Origin: CADCWK01 sp035944555
GTDB lineage: Bacteria > Chloroflexota > Chloroflexia > Thermomicrobiales > UBA6265
Direction: 5' to 3'
Assembly: GCA_035944555.1 (NCBI GenBank)
Contig: DASZAY010000029.1
Coordinates: 9,859 to 73,858 of the forward strand
Length of the DNA: 64,000 nt
Numbering within the stretch: the stretch's first letter is position 1; each line of letters starts with the position of its first letter. The notes beneath the pieces are model-generated. The model was not told the DNA's origin, ran no database searches, and was given only the letters and a program-made list of their open reading frames with translations. Shown one piece after another: positions 1-8,706 of the stretch. A program made the position numbers and the translations under genes.

Positions 1-1
1 C

Positions 2-1057
2 CTCGACGACGAGCGCGCTACGCGGACCGAGCGGGCCGCCACGCTCGATGGCGAGATCACGGCGGTCACCGCTCAGCGCGAGCGCCTGTCCAGCGAGGCC
101 GACCGACTCGCCGCCCGGCTGGCCGAGGCGAAGCAGCGGCACGAGCCGCTGGCTCTCGACCTGAAGCGGGTCCAGGCCGAGCAAGCCCGCATCGCCCAGG
201 CAATCGACGCCGGCCGCCGGGCCCAAGTCGAGACCGAGCGCGCCCGCGGCGAGGCCAGCCGCGCAGAGGGCGAGGCCCGGGCCGATCTGACGGCGATCGA
301 GCTCCGGATCGCCGAGGACCTTGGACTCGACGAGCCGGCCACTGTGCTGACCCTCGCGGACGCGCCGCCGTCGGACGACTGGACCATGCCGGCCGACCCG
401 GAGCGGGAGATCACCCGGCTCAAGGAGCGACTTCGCCGGATGGGCTACGTCGGGGACGACGTGATCGGCGAGTACGAGCGCGAGTCAGCCCACCACGCCT
501 TCACCCGCGAGCAGCTCGACGACGTCCAGCGCGCGGCCACATCCCTCCGCCAGCTGCTGGCTGAGCTGCACGACACGATGCGGCAGCGGTTCGAGGAGAC
601 GTTCGGCCGGGTAGCGGTGGCGTTCAGCCAGGCGTTCACCGAGCTGTTCGGTGGCGGCACCGCGCGGCTGGTCATGACCAGTTCCGAGGGCAACGGGACG
701 AGCGGGAGTGCCCCCGGCGGGATCGACATCGTCGCCCAGCCGCCGGGCAAGCGGCTCCAGAACCTGTCGCTGCTCTCCGGCGGCGAACGGTCGCTGACGG
801 CGGCGGCGCTGCTGATCGCGATCCTGCGCGTCAACCCGACCCCGTTCTGCCTGCTGGACGAGGTCGACGCGGCGCTGGATGAGGCCAACGTCGTCCGGTT
901 CCGGGCCCAGCTCCAGGCGCTGGCGCGCGAGACCCAGGTGATCGTCATCACTCATAACCGCGGCACCATCGAGAGTGCCGACACGCTCTACGGGATCACG
1001 ATGGGCGCGGACGGCGTCTCGAAGACCCTCTCGCTCCGCATGGCTGCCTCCGACTGA
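2..1057 (+). CDS. smc: Chromosome segregation protein SMC, C-terminal part (5' end outside window)
   Basis: The frame is open from base 2, so this is the tail of a longer gene. SMC is a DNA-bound ATPase that forms the core of condensin and organises the chromosome. The first part is Glu/Arg/Ala-rich heptad-like sequence, as expected for the returning coiled-coil arm. It is followed by the C-terminal ATPase lobe: the ABC signature LLSGGERSLTA, the Walker B motif CLLDEVDAALDEAN and the switch-like VITHNRGTIE. The order signature, Walker B, D-loop is that of SMC. The hinge and the N-terminal Walker A lie upstream of the window. Stop TGA at 1055-1057. Confidence 0.93.
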   Translation, partial: LDDERATRTERAATLDGEITAVTAQRERLSSEADRLAARLAEAKQRHEPLALDLKRVQAEQARIAQAIDAGRRAQVETERARGEASRAEGEARADLTAIELRIAEDLGLDEPATVLTLADAPPSDDWTMPADPEREITRLKERLRRMGYVGDDVIGEYERESAHHAFTREQLDDVQRAATSLRQLLAELHDTMRQRFEETFGRVAVAFSQAFTELFGGGTARLVMTSSEGNGTSGSAPGGIDIVAQPPGKRLQNLSLLSGGERSLTAAALLIAILRVNPTPFCLLDEVDAALDEANVVRFRAQLQALARETQVIVITHNRGTIESADTLYGITMGADGVSKTLSLRMAASD

Positions 1058-1157
1058 TCTACGCGGTGTCACGATGCGCTCCTGGGCGCGCTTGTACGGG
1101 ACATGCGTTACCTGCAGTGGGCGGGACAGTTGACCCTGCCCCGATCGGAGTCAGCCC

Positions 1158-1403
1158 ATGCCGACCGTTCCGCTTCCCATCGCCAGCAAGCGAGCCGTCC
1201 ACCGGGCCCTGCTTGCCGACGGCTGGGTAGACGTCTCTCGGCCACGCAGCGATCACTTCATGCTGGAGCACCCGGACCGACCCGGCCGGCGGATCCGGCT
1301 ATCGCACGGCACCAAGCCGCTCTCCAAGCCGGTGATCAACCACATCATCGAGCAGGGGGGTTACACCCGGGAGTCGTTCACCGCCCTGCTCGACCGGACC
1401 TGA
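1158..1403 (+). CDS. HicA-family toxin-like protein (orphan)
   Basis: An 81-residue protein in the size range of HicA toxins, which are small RNA-cleaving proteins with a double-stranded-RNA-binding fold. The segment DGWVDVSRPRSDHFMLEHP, then RIRLSHGTKPLSKPVINHII and EQGGYT, follows the HicA pattern (GW...GSHH.f.HP...v.vP.H..k.l..gtl..Il.qaG.t). The usual catalytic His falls in SDHF. The ATG at 1158 has a GGAG five bases or more upstream. No HicB antitoxin gene is adjacent on either side: SMC ends 100 bases upstream and crcB is convergent downstream. It may therefore be a solitary domain with another role. Family assignment is fairly sure, toxicity is not. Confidence 0.7.
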   Translation: MPTVPLPIASKRAVHRALLADGWVDVSRPRSDHFMLEHPDRPGRRIRLSHGTKPLSKPVINHIIEQGGYTRESFTALLDRT

Positions 1404-1432
1404 GCCCCGCTGGCATCTGCTTGGCAGTCACC

Positions 1433-1816
1433 TCAGCCACTCAGCCCTGACCACCGCACGGCGACGATGCCGAGTGCGCAGGCAAGGATGCCGAGCCCGT
1501 TGCTCAGCAGGACATAGAGGAGGGCTCGGCCGCCGTGGCCGTCCTGGATGAGCTGGATCGTCTCGTACGAGAACGCGCTGAAGGTGGTGTATCCACCGAG
1601 GAACCCGGTCACGATGGCAAGCCGCCAGGCCGGATCGGGAACGCCACGCTGGATCAGGATCGTGCTGATCAACCCAATCAGGAACGATCCGGTGACATTG
1701 ACCAGCAGGGTGTGGGCGGGAAACGCCGCCCCGAACCAGCGCCCGGCGAGCGAACCAATGCCATAGCGGGCACACGCGCCCGCGCCACCACCGACGAAGA
1801 TCAGCAGCCAAGCCAT
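1433..1816 (-). CDS. crcB: Fluoride efflux channel CrcB/FluC
   Basis: A small integral membrane protein of 127 residues with four hydrophobic segments, the usual size for FluC channels, which work as dual-topology dimers that export fluoride. Family motifs are present: GGGAGACARYGIG at the N-terminus, NVTGSFLIG, and GFLGGYTTFSAFSYE, which carries the Phe box and the TTFS sodium/fluoride-lining segment. I start at ATG 1816 because the family begins with this hydrophobic stretch. A GTG at 1840 would add eight residues. It is convergent with the HicA-like gene. I looked for a fluoride riboswitch upstream and found only a weak resemblance. Confidence 0.92.
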   Translation of the reverse strand: MAWLLIFVGGGAGACARYGIGSLAGRWFGAAFPAHTLLVNVTGSFLIGLISTILIQRGVPDPAWRLAIVTGFLGGYTTFSAFSYETIQLIQDGHGGRALLYVLLSNGLGILACALGIVAVRWSGLSG

Positions 1817-1959
1817 GGCGGCGCGCCTTCCCGGTTCCACCTTCGACCCGGAGTCACCAATGGAACGTATCCTGCGTTACATGATCGATTGGGACGCCTA
1901 CCGGACAAGGTCTGTCCACGAGCCGCCCGACATCTGACGGACTGTACCGCGGACAGGCA

Positions 1960-2568
1960 ATGACGACGCTAACTTTTCCAGTCACATCCCAAGGCGACGA
2001 AACCTTCGGTCCTGGCGTAGGCGCCCGGGCCAGGGACGCCCAGGTCCGCGATGAGCGCTCCATGCCCGTCCATTTGGCCGAGCTGTGGGTCGACGTCCCG
2101 CGGGCACTGATGCTTGTCTTCGTCCGCCAGTATGGGTGTCCTCTGTGCCGCGCGCAGGTGGAGTCCCTTGGCCGGATGCGCGACGAGTTCGCCGCCGCCG
2201 GGGTCGATGTCGCCATCATCGGACAGGGAACTCCCGCCGAGGCCACCCGCTTCCGCGACGAGATGCACCTGCCCTTCCCCGTCTTCTCGGACGACAGCCG
2301 GTCTGCCTTCGCGACCTACGGCCTGCAGGATGGATCGCTGGAACAGGTCTTCGGTCTGACGCCGGGTCGTCCGTTCCTCCGGGCGATGCTCCGGGGTCAT
2401 CTGCCTGGCCGGACGGTCGGGAGTGTCCGCCAGCTCCCCGGGACCTTCGTCATCGACCGCGATGGCATCGTCCGGATGGCCCACCCTGGTGCCAACGCGG
2501 CCGATGTGCCGGACGTGTCCCAGCTGCTGGCCCGGATCGTGGCCACGATGCCGCTGCCCACATCCTGA
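1960..2568 (+). CDS. Peroxiredoxin-like (AhpC/TSA superfamily) protein
   Basis: A thioredoxin-fold protein of 202 residues. The motif LVFVRQYGCPLCRAQV at about residues 52-67 carries a CxxC pair. This arrangement is seen in the peroxiredoxin-like 2/AAED1-type group rather than in classical AhpC, where the motif is PxxxTxxC. The later segments PFPVFSDDSR and QLPGTFVIDRDGIVRMAH are the typical central strand and cis-Pro region of the fold. A cytosolic role in thiol redox or peroxide handling is likely, with the substrate unknown. There is no signal peptide. It stands alone between divergent crcB and the nucleoside importer operon. Confidence 0.8.
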   Translation: MTTLTFPVTSQGDETFGPGVGARARDAQVRDERSMPVHLAELWVDVPRALMLVFVRQYGCPLCRAQVESLGRMRDEFAAAGVDVAIIGQGTPAEATRFRDEMHLPFPVFSDDSRSAFATYGLQDGSLEQVFGLTPGRPFLRAMLRGHLPGRTVGSVRQLPGTFVIDRDGIVRMAHPGANAADVPDVSQLLARIVATMPLPTS

Positions 2569-2842
2569 ACAATTAACCCGCAGGTCTTTAGTCAGATTGC
2601 CCAGAATCTCGCCGCCCGATGCCACGTCGGAGGGGTGTGTTTGGTAGTATCCGTCCGGTATCTCCCCATTCTCTCGCCCACAGCCTGGTCCGCCCCGCCC
2701 CCTGGCGGGATCGTGTGGCCCGGTGCGGGGTGAATCGGAGGAGTCCGGCCGGGAGCAGGCACGCGCCCGGCCCCGCGCGCCCGGTCTCGTCCGGTGTCGC
2801 GCCGCAGGCCAGCCCCTCGGCGGGCGACAAGGGAGTGACCTC

Positions 2843-3982
2843 GTGAGCTTCGACACCCTCTCCACCGTGACCAATGTCCGTCGCATCAACCGCCGGACCG
2901 TGCTGGGCGGCCTCGCGCTCGCCCCGGCCATGGCCGCGCTCGGCCTCTCGGCGGTCGGCGCCCGCGCCCAGGACGGCGGCCAGATCACCATGATCACCGA
3001 CACGGCCGGGATCGGCGACGGCAACTTCAATGACCTGTCCTGGGCCGGTGTCCAGGCCGCGGCCGCCGAGTTCGGCTACACCGCCACCTACCTCGAATCC
3101 CTCGACCAGAGCAACTACTACCCGAACCTGGTCGAAGCCGCCGAGACCAGCGTCATCGTGATCGCCGTCGGCTTCCTGCTCGTCGACGCCGTCGCCGAGG
3201 TCGCGCCGCAGTTCCCGGACATCCCGTTCGTGATCCTCGATGCGGTCGTCGAGGCCGACAACGTCGAGTCCTATGTGTTCAAGGAGCAGGAGGGCGGCTT
3301 CCTCGGTGGTGTCGCCGCAGCACTGTACAGCCAGTCCAAGATCCTCGGCATCGTCGGTGGCGAGGAGATCCCGCCGGTCGTCCGCTATGAGGTCGGCTTT
3401 ACCGCCGGTGCCCGGACGATCCTGGGCAACGACTGGCAGCCGCTGGTCAACTACGTCGGCTCGTTCGGCGACCCGGCCGGTGGCCTGTCCGCCGCCTCCG
3501 CCCAGTACGATCAGGGCGCCGACATCATCTTCCCGATCGCCGGCCTGACCAATAACGGGATCTTCGAGGCGGCGCGCACCCGTGGCCTTGCCAACTCCGT
3601 CATCGGCGTCGATTCCGACCAGTCTGCCATCGGCGCCAACGAGCAGATCTTCTTCATCGGCAAGGCGCTCGACGTCGCCGTGATCGACGCTGTCCGCGAC
3701 CTGTCCGAGGGCACCTTCGAGGGTGGCATCAACAACCTCGGCCTGATCGAGGACGGCACGGGCATCGGCGACCCGGCCGGCAAGCTCTCCGCGGACATCA
3801 CCGCGACCGTCGCAGCCTACGAGGCCGCGATCGTGTCCGGTGAGATCGTCGTCCCGGTCGATCGCGACACGCTGGCCGCCTTCACTCCGGTGGTCCTTGA
3901 TGTCGCTACTGGCACCCCGGCTGCTGGCACCCCGGCTGCTGGCACCCCGGCTGCCACCCCCGAGGCGACGCCCGCGTCCTAA
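2843..3982 (+). CDS. BMP-family nucleoside-binding protein of an ABC importer
   Basis: Extracytoplasmic substrate-binding protein of the BmpA/PnrA type, which captures purine nucleosides. I start at GTG 2843, eight bases after AAGGGAG. This gives a twin-arginine-like signal with RRINRRTVLGG at residues 13-23, a hydrophobic segment and ARA before the mature GlnAsp. The usual lipobox Cys is absent. Family segments include the opening ITDTAGIGDGNFNDLSW, the DIPFVILDA strand and FKEQEGGFLGGVAAAL. The C-terminus ends in a Gly-Thr-Pro-Ala-Ala repeat tail. It heads an operon with the ATPase and two permeases. A hairpin after the gene could raise its expression above that of the transporter genes. 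Confidence 0.93.
   Translation: MSFDTLSTVTNVRRINRRTVLGGLALAPAMAALGLSAVGARAQDGGQITMITDTAGIGDGNFNDLSWAGVQAAAAEFGYTATYLESLDQSNYYPNLVEAAETSVIVIAVGFLLVDAVAEVAPQFPDIPFVILDAVVEADNVESYVFKEQEGGFLGGVAAALYSQSKILGIVGGEEIPPVVRYEVGFTAGARTILGNDWQPLVNYVGSFGDPAGGLSAASAQYDQGADIIFPIAGLTNNGIFEAARTRGLANSVIGVDSDQSAIGANEQIFFIGKALDVAVIDAVRDLSEGTFEGGINNLGLIEDGTGIGDPAGKLSADITATVAAYEAAIVSGEIVVPVDRDTLAAFTPVVLDVATGTPAAGTPAAGTPAATPEATPAS
3911..3955 (+). repeat. Three tandem 15-base repeats at the 3' end of the BMP gene
   Basis: The unit GGCACCCCGGCTGCT occurs twice exactly and a third time with one change at the last base. It encodes repeated Gly-Thr-Pro-Ala-Ala, a flexible C-terminal tail. Such in-frame repeats can vary in number by slippage. 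Confidence 0.85.
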
Positions 3983-4038
3983 GGCGTCTCCCAGGGACAT
4001 GGTCGGTCCGCTGACCGTCCCGTGACCACGTTCCACAA

Positions 4039-4080
4039 CCGCCCGGACGGGGAGCCCTGTGGGGATTCCCGTCCGGGCGG
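4039..4080 (+). terminator. GC-rich hairpin between the binding-protein gene and the ABC ATPase gene
   Basis: Positions 4039-4051 (CCGCCCGGACGGG) pair perfectly with 4068-4080. No T-run follows. Because the transporter genes continue on the same strand, this is better read as an attenuator or 3'-end stabiliser for the binding-protein mRNA than as a full stop. Confidence 0.6.
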
Positions 4081-4190
4081 TCGCATGTCCCGCCCCGCCC
4101 CGGTCGACCTGCGGCTGCGGGGTATCATGCCCACCTACGACTCTGACTTCCGCCACGCGAACAGGAGCCACGCGCTCCGCGGGAACACCG

Positions 4191-5846
4191 ATGACGCAGG
4201 AGCCCCTCGCCCCGGCCGGGTCCCAGGCCAGGTCTGACCTCGCCACCAGCCCCGGCACCTACGCCGTCGAGATGCGCGGCATCGTCAAGCGGTTCCCCAA
4301 TGGCGTCGTCGCCAATGACGGAATCGATCTGCTGGTTCGTCCTGGCGAGATCCATGCCCTGCTCGGAGAGAACGGGGCCGGCAAGTCGACCCTGATGAAC
4401 ATCCTGTTCGGGATCCACCACCCGGACGAGGGGACCATTGCCGTCAACGGCGCGCCCGCCACCCACCGTGGCCCGCGGGAGGCCGTCAATCACGGCCTCG
4501 GCATGGTGCACCAGCACTTCATGCTGATCCCCCGGTTCACGGTCGCCGAGAACATCATCCTCGGACAGGAGCAGCGGGTCTCGCCCGGCTTCACCCTGGA
4601 TCGTGCCGCCGCAGCCCGCCACGTCCGCGAACTGGCTGACGGTTACGGGCTCCACGTCGACCCGGACGCCCGCGTCGGCGACCTGCCGGTCGGCATGCAG
4701 CAACGGGTCGAGATCCTCCGCGCCCTCTACCAGGGCGGCCGGATCCTGATCCTGGACGAGCCGACGGCGCTGCTCACCCCGCAGGAAGTCGACGATCTCT
4801 ATGTCGTTCTGAACCGGCTGCGGGCCGGTGGCGCGACGATCATCTTCATCACCCACAAGCTGCGCGAGGTCGCCGCCGTCAGCGACCGGGTCACCGTCAT
4901 CCGGCGGGGCCGGACAGTCGGGACCCGCGACACGAAGGACACGACCGCCTCGTCGTTGGCCGAGCTGATGGTCGGGCGGGGCGTCTCGCTGACGGTCGAC
5001 CGGCCGGAGGCCCACCCCGGCGCCCCGGTTCTCGTCGCACGGGACCTGCGGGTCGGCCCGGTCGGTTCGGGTGCGCTCAGGGATGTCTCGTTCGCCATCA
5101 ACCGGGGCGAGATCGTCGGCCTAGCCGGGGTAGAAGGCAATGGACAGGCGGAGCTGATCGAGGTCCTGTCCGGAATCCGCCGGCCCGATCACGGCACCAT
5201 CGAGCTGGACGGCCGCGACGTGACCGGATTGAACCCCGAGCGCCGCCGCCGCCGGGGCCTGTCGTATATCCCCGAGGACCGCCACGAGCGCGGCCTCGTC
5301 CTGGACTTCTCGCTGACAGAGAACGTCATGCTCGGCAGGACCGACACACGTCCGTTCAGCCGCGGTGGCTGGCTGAACGTCGGGGCCGCCCGCCGGATCA
5401 CCCGCGACCTGATGAGCCGGTTCGACGTCCGTGCCCCGGACGACGGAACCCCGGCCCGGTCGCTCTCCGGCGGCAACCAGCAGAAGCTGATCATCGCCCG
5501 CGAGCTGTTCCGCGGGCCGGACGTGCTGCTGGCCTGCCAGCCCACCCGCGGCCTGGACGTCGGCGCGATCGAGTTCGTCCACAAGCAGCTGGTCGCCGAG
5601 CGAGACCTCGGACGCGGGGTCCTGCTGGTCTCATTCGACCTGGACGAGATCTACGACCTCAGCGACCGGATCCTGGTGATGTATGACGGGAGGATCGTCG
5701 GCGACTTCCCCGGCGGTCAGCTGAGCCGCACCCGTGCCGGGCTGCTGATGGGTGGCCGGACCGATGACACCGGTCCGGTGGTCGACGAGCGGGGCGATGT
5801 CCATGTCGATCCCGAAGGGGAGGTAGTCGGCAATGTCCCGGCTTAG
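4191..5846 (+). CDS. Nucleoside ABC importer, double ATP-binding protein
   Basis: A 551-residue protein with two fused ABC ATPase domains, as in NupO/RbsA-like importers. The first domain has Walker A GENGAGKST at about 59-67, MVHQHFMLIP, a signature LPVGMQQRVEI and Walker B LILDEPTALL. The second has the usual degenerate P-loop GVEGNGQAEL, then YIPEDRHERGL, signature LSGGNQQKLIIARE and a Walker B that reads LLACQPTRGLD (Cys-Gln in place of the usual acidic pair). This asymmetry is typical of the family. I start at ATG 4191 just before the conserved domain. Its end overlaps the permease start by 14 bases, indicating translational coupling. It energises uptake at the inner face of the membrane. 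Confidence 0.93.
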   Translation: MTQEPLAPAGSQARSDLATSPGTYAVEMRGIVKRFPNGVVANDGIDLLVRPGEIHALLGENGAGKSTLMNILFGIHHPDEGTIAVNGAPATHRGPREAVNHGLGMVHQHFMLIPRFTVAENIILGQEQRVSPGFTLDRAAAARHVRELADGYGLHVDPDARVGDLPVGMQQRVEILRALYQGGRILILDEPTALLTPQEVDDLYVVLNRLRAGGATIIFITHKLREVAAVSDRVTVIRRGRTVGTRDTKDTTASSLAELMVGRGVSLTVDRPEAHPGAPVLVARDLRVGPVGSGALRDVSFAINRGEIVGLAGVEGNGQAELIEVLSGIRRPDHGTIELDGRDVTGLNPERRRRRGLSYIPEDRHERGLVLDFSLTENVMLGRTDTRPFSRGGWLNVGAARRITRDLMSRFDVRAPDDGTPARSLSGGNQQKLIIARELFRGPDVLLACQPTRGLDVGAIEFVHKQLVAERDLGRGVLLVSFDLDEIYDLSDRILVMYDGRIVGDFPGGQLSRTRAGLLMGGRTDDTGPVVDERGDVHVDPEGEVVGNVPA

Positions 5847-6939
5847 CGGTTCGCTCGCGGCGATCGGGCTGTCGCTGCTCGCGGTCGTCATCGCCTTCGT
5901 CGTCGGCGCCGTCGTGATCCTGCTGTCCGGAGGCAACCCGGTCTCAGCCTACCAGGCACTGCTGGACGGGTCGCTCGGTGGTCGGCGCCAGGTCGCCGAG
6001 ACCCTGATCGCCGCGACCCCGCTGGCGCTGGGCGGGCTGGCATTCGCGGTCGCATCGCGGGCCGGCCTGTTCAACATCGGTGTCGAGGGCCAGCTGTTCA
6101 CCGGCTCGCTCGCGGCCGGGCTGGTCGCCGCGACCGACCTCGGGGTCTCGACGGCGCTCCATATCACCGCCGTCGTGCTGGCGGCCATGGTCGTCGGGGG
6201 GCTCTGGGGCGCAATCCCCGGTGCCCTGCTGGCGAAGACCGGCGCCTCGGTCGTGATCACGACGATCATGCTCAACTACATCGCCTACCGGATCTCGTAC
6301 TTCGCAGTCGGGCAGGACAGCTGGCTGCCCGTCGAGCCGGAGCGCAACGGCACCCAGCGGGCGCTGGAAACCGCACGATTCCCGATCCTGCTGGATGGCA
6401 CCCGCCTCCACGTCGGCGTGCTGCTGATCCCGGTCGCCGCGCTGCTCGTCTGGCTGATCCTGTTCCGGACGACGTTTGGCTACCGACTCCGGACCGTTGG
6501 CCTCAGCCGGGGAGCCTCGGACTACGCCGGGATCCGCTGGGGCTGGATGATCGTCGGGACGATGGCGCTCAGCGGGGCGCTGGCCGGCATGGCGGGCGCG
6601 CTTGACCTGGCTGGCGTCACCGGTCGCCACAGCAACCCGAACCCCGGCTATGGCTTCACGGCGATCGCGGTCGCGCTGGCCGGACGCAACCACCCGGCGG
6701 GAGTGCTGCTCGCCGCACTGCTGTTCGGCATGCTGTCGTCCGGCGCGGTCCGGATGCAGAGCGCGGCGGGGATCTCCTCCCAGCTGGTCCAGATTCTCCA
6801 GGCGCTGGTCATCCTCGCCGTCGCCGCGACCGGCGCCCTCGCCCACTACCGGCTCGGCCGTTTCTTCCGGCGCGGCACCCCGACCCGCCCCTCGACCAAT
6901 TCCGGGACCGGCACGTCCGACACGCAGGTGGCGAGCTGA
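5833..6939 (+). CDS. Nucleoside ABC importer permease 1
   Basis: A 368-residue integral membrane protein with about eight to ten hydrophobic segments and the branched-chain/sugar permease fold. Recognisable family segments are NPVSAYQALLDGSLG near the N-terminus, LFNIGVEGQLFTGSLAAG, the cytoplasmic coupling-type stretch TVGLSRGASDYAGI, and GRNHPAGVLLAALLFG. It is the longer of the two permeases, equivalent to NupP/YufP. Its ATG sits inside the end of the ATPase gene. The polar C-terminal tail is rich in Thr and Ser. Confidence 0.92.
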   Translation: MSRLSGSLAAIGLSLLAVVIAFVVGAVVILLSGGNPVSAYQALLDGSLGGRRQVAETLIAATPLALGGLAFAVASRAGLFNIGVEGQLFTGSLAAGLVAATDLGVSTALHITAVVLAAMVVGGLWGAIPGALLAKTGASVVITTIMLNYIAYRISYFAVGQDSWLPVEPERNGTQRALETARFPILLDGTRLHVGVLLIPVAALLVWLILFRTTFGYRLRTVGLSRGASDYAGIRWGWMIVGTMALSGALAGMAGALDLAGVTGRHSNPNPGYGFTAIAVALAGRNHPAGVLLAALLFGMLSSGAVRMQSAAGISSQLVQILQALVILAVAATGALAHYRLGRFFRRGTPTRPSTNSGTGTSDTQVAS

Positions 6940-7017
6940 GATGGTGAGCCGACGACCTGTCGCCCGGACCGGGTGTCCCGATTCCCCTGATTCCCCTAGC
7001 CGGCCGGTGGAGGTAGC

Positions 7018-7893
7018 GTGGACGATTTCCTGACACTGGGGCTGCTCTGGGCCACGCTCCGCGCCGCTGCCCCACTACTGCTCACGGCCCTGGGAGGGCT
7101 GATTTCGGAGCGCTCCGGCGTGGTCAACATCGGTCTCGAGGGGCTGATGCTGATCGGCGCGTTCGGCGCGGCGATCGGCTCCTACTACACCGGGAATGCC
7201 CTGCTCGGGCTGCTGATCGGCTGCCTCTGCGCGCTGGCGCTCGGGGGCATCCATGCGGTCTGGTGTATCAGCCTGCGGGGCGACCAGATCGTGGCGGGCA
7301 CGGCGATCAACATCCTCGGTCTGGCTATCCCGGCCTATCTCAGCACGCAGCTGTTCCAGACATCCGGTCGCACTCCGGACGCCGCCAAGCTGTTCTCGTT
7401 CGGCAACGGCATTCACCTGCTGGTCCCGGTTGCCTTCATCCTCGTCCCGATCATCTGGTTCTACCTCGCCCGGACGCGGGGCGGTCTCCGGCTGCAGGCA
7501 GCCGGCGAAGACCCCAAGGCGGCCGAGAGCGTCGGGATCGCCGTCAACCGGACCCGCTACATCGCCGTACTGACCGGCGCGGTCCTCGGCGGGCTGGGTG
7601 GGGCCTGCCTGTCGCTGGGCGACCTGTCGTTCTACACCAACGACATGAGCCAGGGCCGTGGCTTCATCGCGCTGGCAGCCGTAATCTTCGGCAACTGGAC
7701 GCCGGTCGGGACCCTGATCGCGACGCTGCTATTCGGTGGCGCGCTGGCGATCCAGATCCAGGCGCAGGCGGCCGGCCTGCCGATCAACACCGAGATCCTG
7801 ATCGCGCTGCCCTACATCCTGACGCTGATCGCGATCACGGGCCTGCTCCGCAAGTCCATTCCGCCCGCAGGTCTCGGTCGCCACGCGACCTGA
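7018..7893 (+). CDS. Nucleoside ABC importer permease 2
   Basis: A 291-residue partner permease of the same fold, equivalent to NupQ/YufQ. Family segments are ALGGLISERSGVVNIGLEG, GDQIVAGTAINIL, AAGEDPKAAESVGI and SQGRGFIALAAVIFGNW. The start is GTG 7018, preceded by GGAGG at 7009-7013. A 78-base gap separates it from permease 1, with no promoter that I can recognise. It should form the heterodimeric channel with permease 1. It is the last gene of the operon, followed by a strong hairpin. Confidence 0.92.
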   Translation: MDDFLTLGLLWATLRAAAPLLLTALGGLISERSGVVNIGLEGLMLIGAFGAAIGSYYTGNALLGLLIGCLCALALGGIHAVWCISLRGDQIVAGTAINILGLAIPAYLSTQLFQTSGRTPDAAKLFSFGNGIHLLVPVAFILVPIIWFYLARTRGGLRLQAAGEDPKAAESVGIAVNRTRYIAVLTGAVLGGLGGACLSLGDLSFYTNDMSQGRGFIALAAVIFGNWTPVGTLIATLLFGGALAIQIQAQAAGLPINTEILIALPYILTLIAITGLLRKSIPPAGLGRHAT

Positions 7894-7922
7894 CAGGGAT
7901 CCCTTCCATCTGATGGGAAAGA

Positions 7923-7950
7923 GGGGTCTGCCGTCGCGACGGCGGGCCCC
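7923..7950. terminator. Terminator between the importer operon and the convergent TetR gene
   Basis: A 13-base-pair hairpin: 7923-7935 pairs with 7938-7950 across a two-base loop, allowing two G-T pairs. It lies between the two converging stop codons, so it can serve both directions. No long T-run is present. Confidence 0.75.
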
Positions 7951-7954
7951 TCCT

Positions 7955-8638
7955 TCATGTCGTCCCTGTTTCCCGCCCGGCGAGCATTGCGTGTGCCCCG
8001 GCGAAGAGCAGATCGAGCCCGAAGGCGAAGTCGGCGTCGTGATCCGGAGGCCCGAGCGCGGACACGAGCCGGGCAACCTCCGGGAACGTGTCGGCGTCCG
8101 CGGTCACCCCCAATGCCTCTCCCTCGAGGACGAAGCCGCGCAGTTCAGAGAGCGCGAACCCAATGGCGTAATCCGACAGCAGGCGGAACAACCGGAGCGC
8201 ATCGGGCCCGCCCAGCCCCTCTCGCCGCATCAGGGCCAGGAATTGGTCGACCAGGTGCGCCTCGGCAAGTGCCCGCGGCGCCCGCTCCAGCGCCATGGCG
8301 AACAGCGCCGGGTGCCGCCGGGCCAGATCCCGGATCGACTGGAGCGCCGCCCGGGCCGCCTGTTCCCAGTTGGTGTCGTCCGGCTTGAGGGTGATCTCAC
8401 CGATCAGGTGCTCGGCCACGGCATCGAGCAGCGAGTCCTTCCCCGGGAAGTACCGGTAGAGCGCCATCGCCTCGACGCCGAGCTCGCGACCGACGCGTGC
8501 CATCGTCAGGCTTTCCAGCCCACCGCGATCGGCGACCGCGATCGCGGCCAGCACGATTCCCTCCGCGCTGATTCGTGCGATTCGCGGCAAACCGACCTTC
8601 CCCTTCGCTGCCCGGCCTCGATCCGCCCGCAACCACAA
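7955..8638 (-). CDS. TetR-family repressor
   Basis: A 227-residue TetR-type regulator. The N-terminal helix-turn-helix reads LTMARVGRELGVEAMALYRYFPGKDSLLDAV, and the C-terminal ligand-binding part resembles the classical TetR class (HPALFAMALERAPR, DYAIGFALSELRGF). The frame begins at TTG 8638. A later start would cut into the DNA-binding domain. The gene is divergent from a four-segment membrane protein, and a palindrome lies between them, so it probably represses that gene and itself. The ligand is unknown. Confidence 0.85.
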   Translation of the reverse strand: MWLRADRGRAAKGKVGLPRIARISAEGIVLAAIAVADRGGLESLTMARVGRELGVEAMALYRYFPGKDSLLDAVAEHLIGEITLKPDDTNWEQAARAALQSIRDLARRHPALFAMALERAPRALAEAHLVDQFLALMRREGLGGPDALRLFRLLSDYAIGFALSELRGFVLEGEALGVTADADTFPEVARLVSALGPPDHDADFAFGLDLLFAGAHAMLAGRETGTT

Positions 8639-8641
8639 GCC

Positions 8642-8665
8642 GATAGTTTATCGTATAAACGTATC
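8642..8665. promoter_or_regulatory. Palindromic operator between TetR and the membrane-protein gene
   Basis: GTTTATCGTATAAAC at 8646-8660 is a perfect 6-base inverted repeat around CGT. It is flanked by GATA and TATC, which extend the symmetry. It is AT-rich in very GC-rich surroundings and sits a few bases upstream of the TetR start. A TATACG -10-like box on the minus strand overlaps it, so binding would block transcription. Confidence 0.7.
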
Positions 8666-8706
8666 CCGTAAACCGACCAAGGGTTCGGACATGCTGGAGT
8701 TGCCCC

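Noticed and set aside
1817..1960. Fluoride riboswitch upstream of crcB
   Set aside because: On the minus strand GGTGACTCC resembles one conserved stretch, but the companion GGxGATGG...CC stem could not be found.
2588..4258. Long minus-strand open frame of 556 codons
   Set aside because: It is the antisense shadow of the BMP gene, Gly/Asp-rich with no family motif, and the plus strand has a clear gene.
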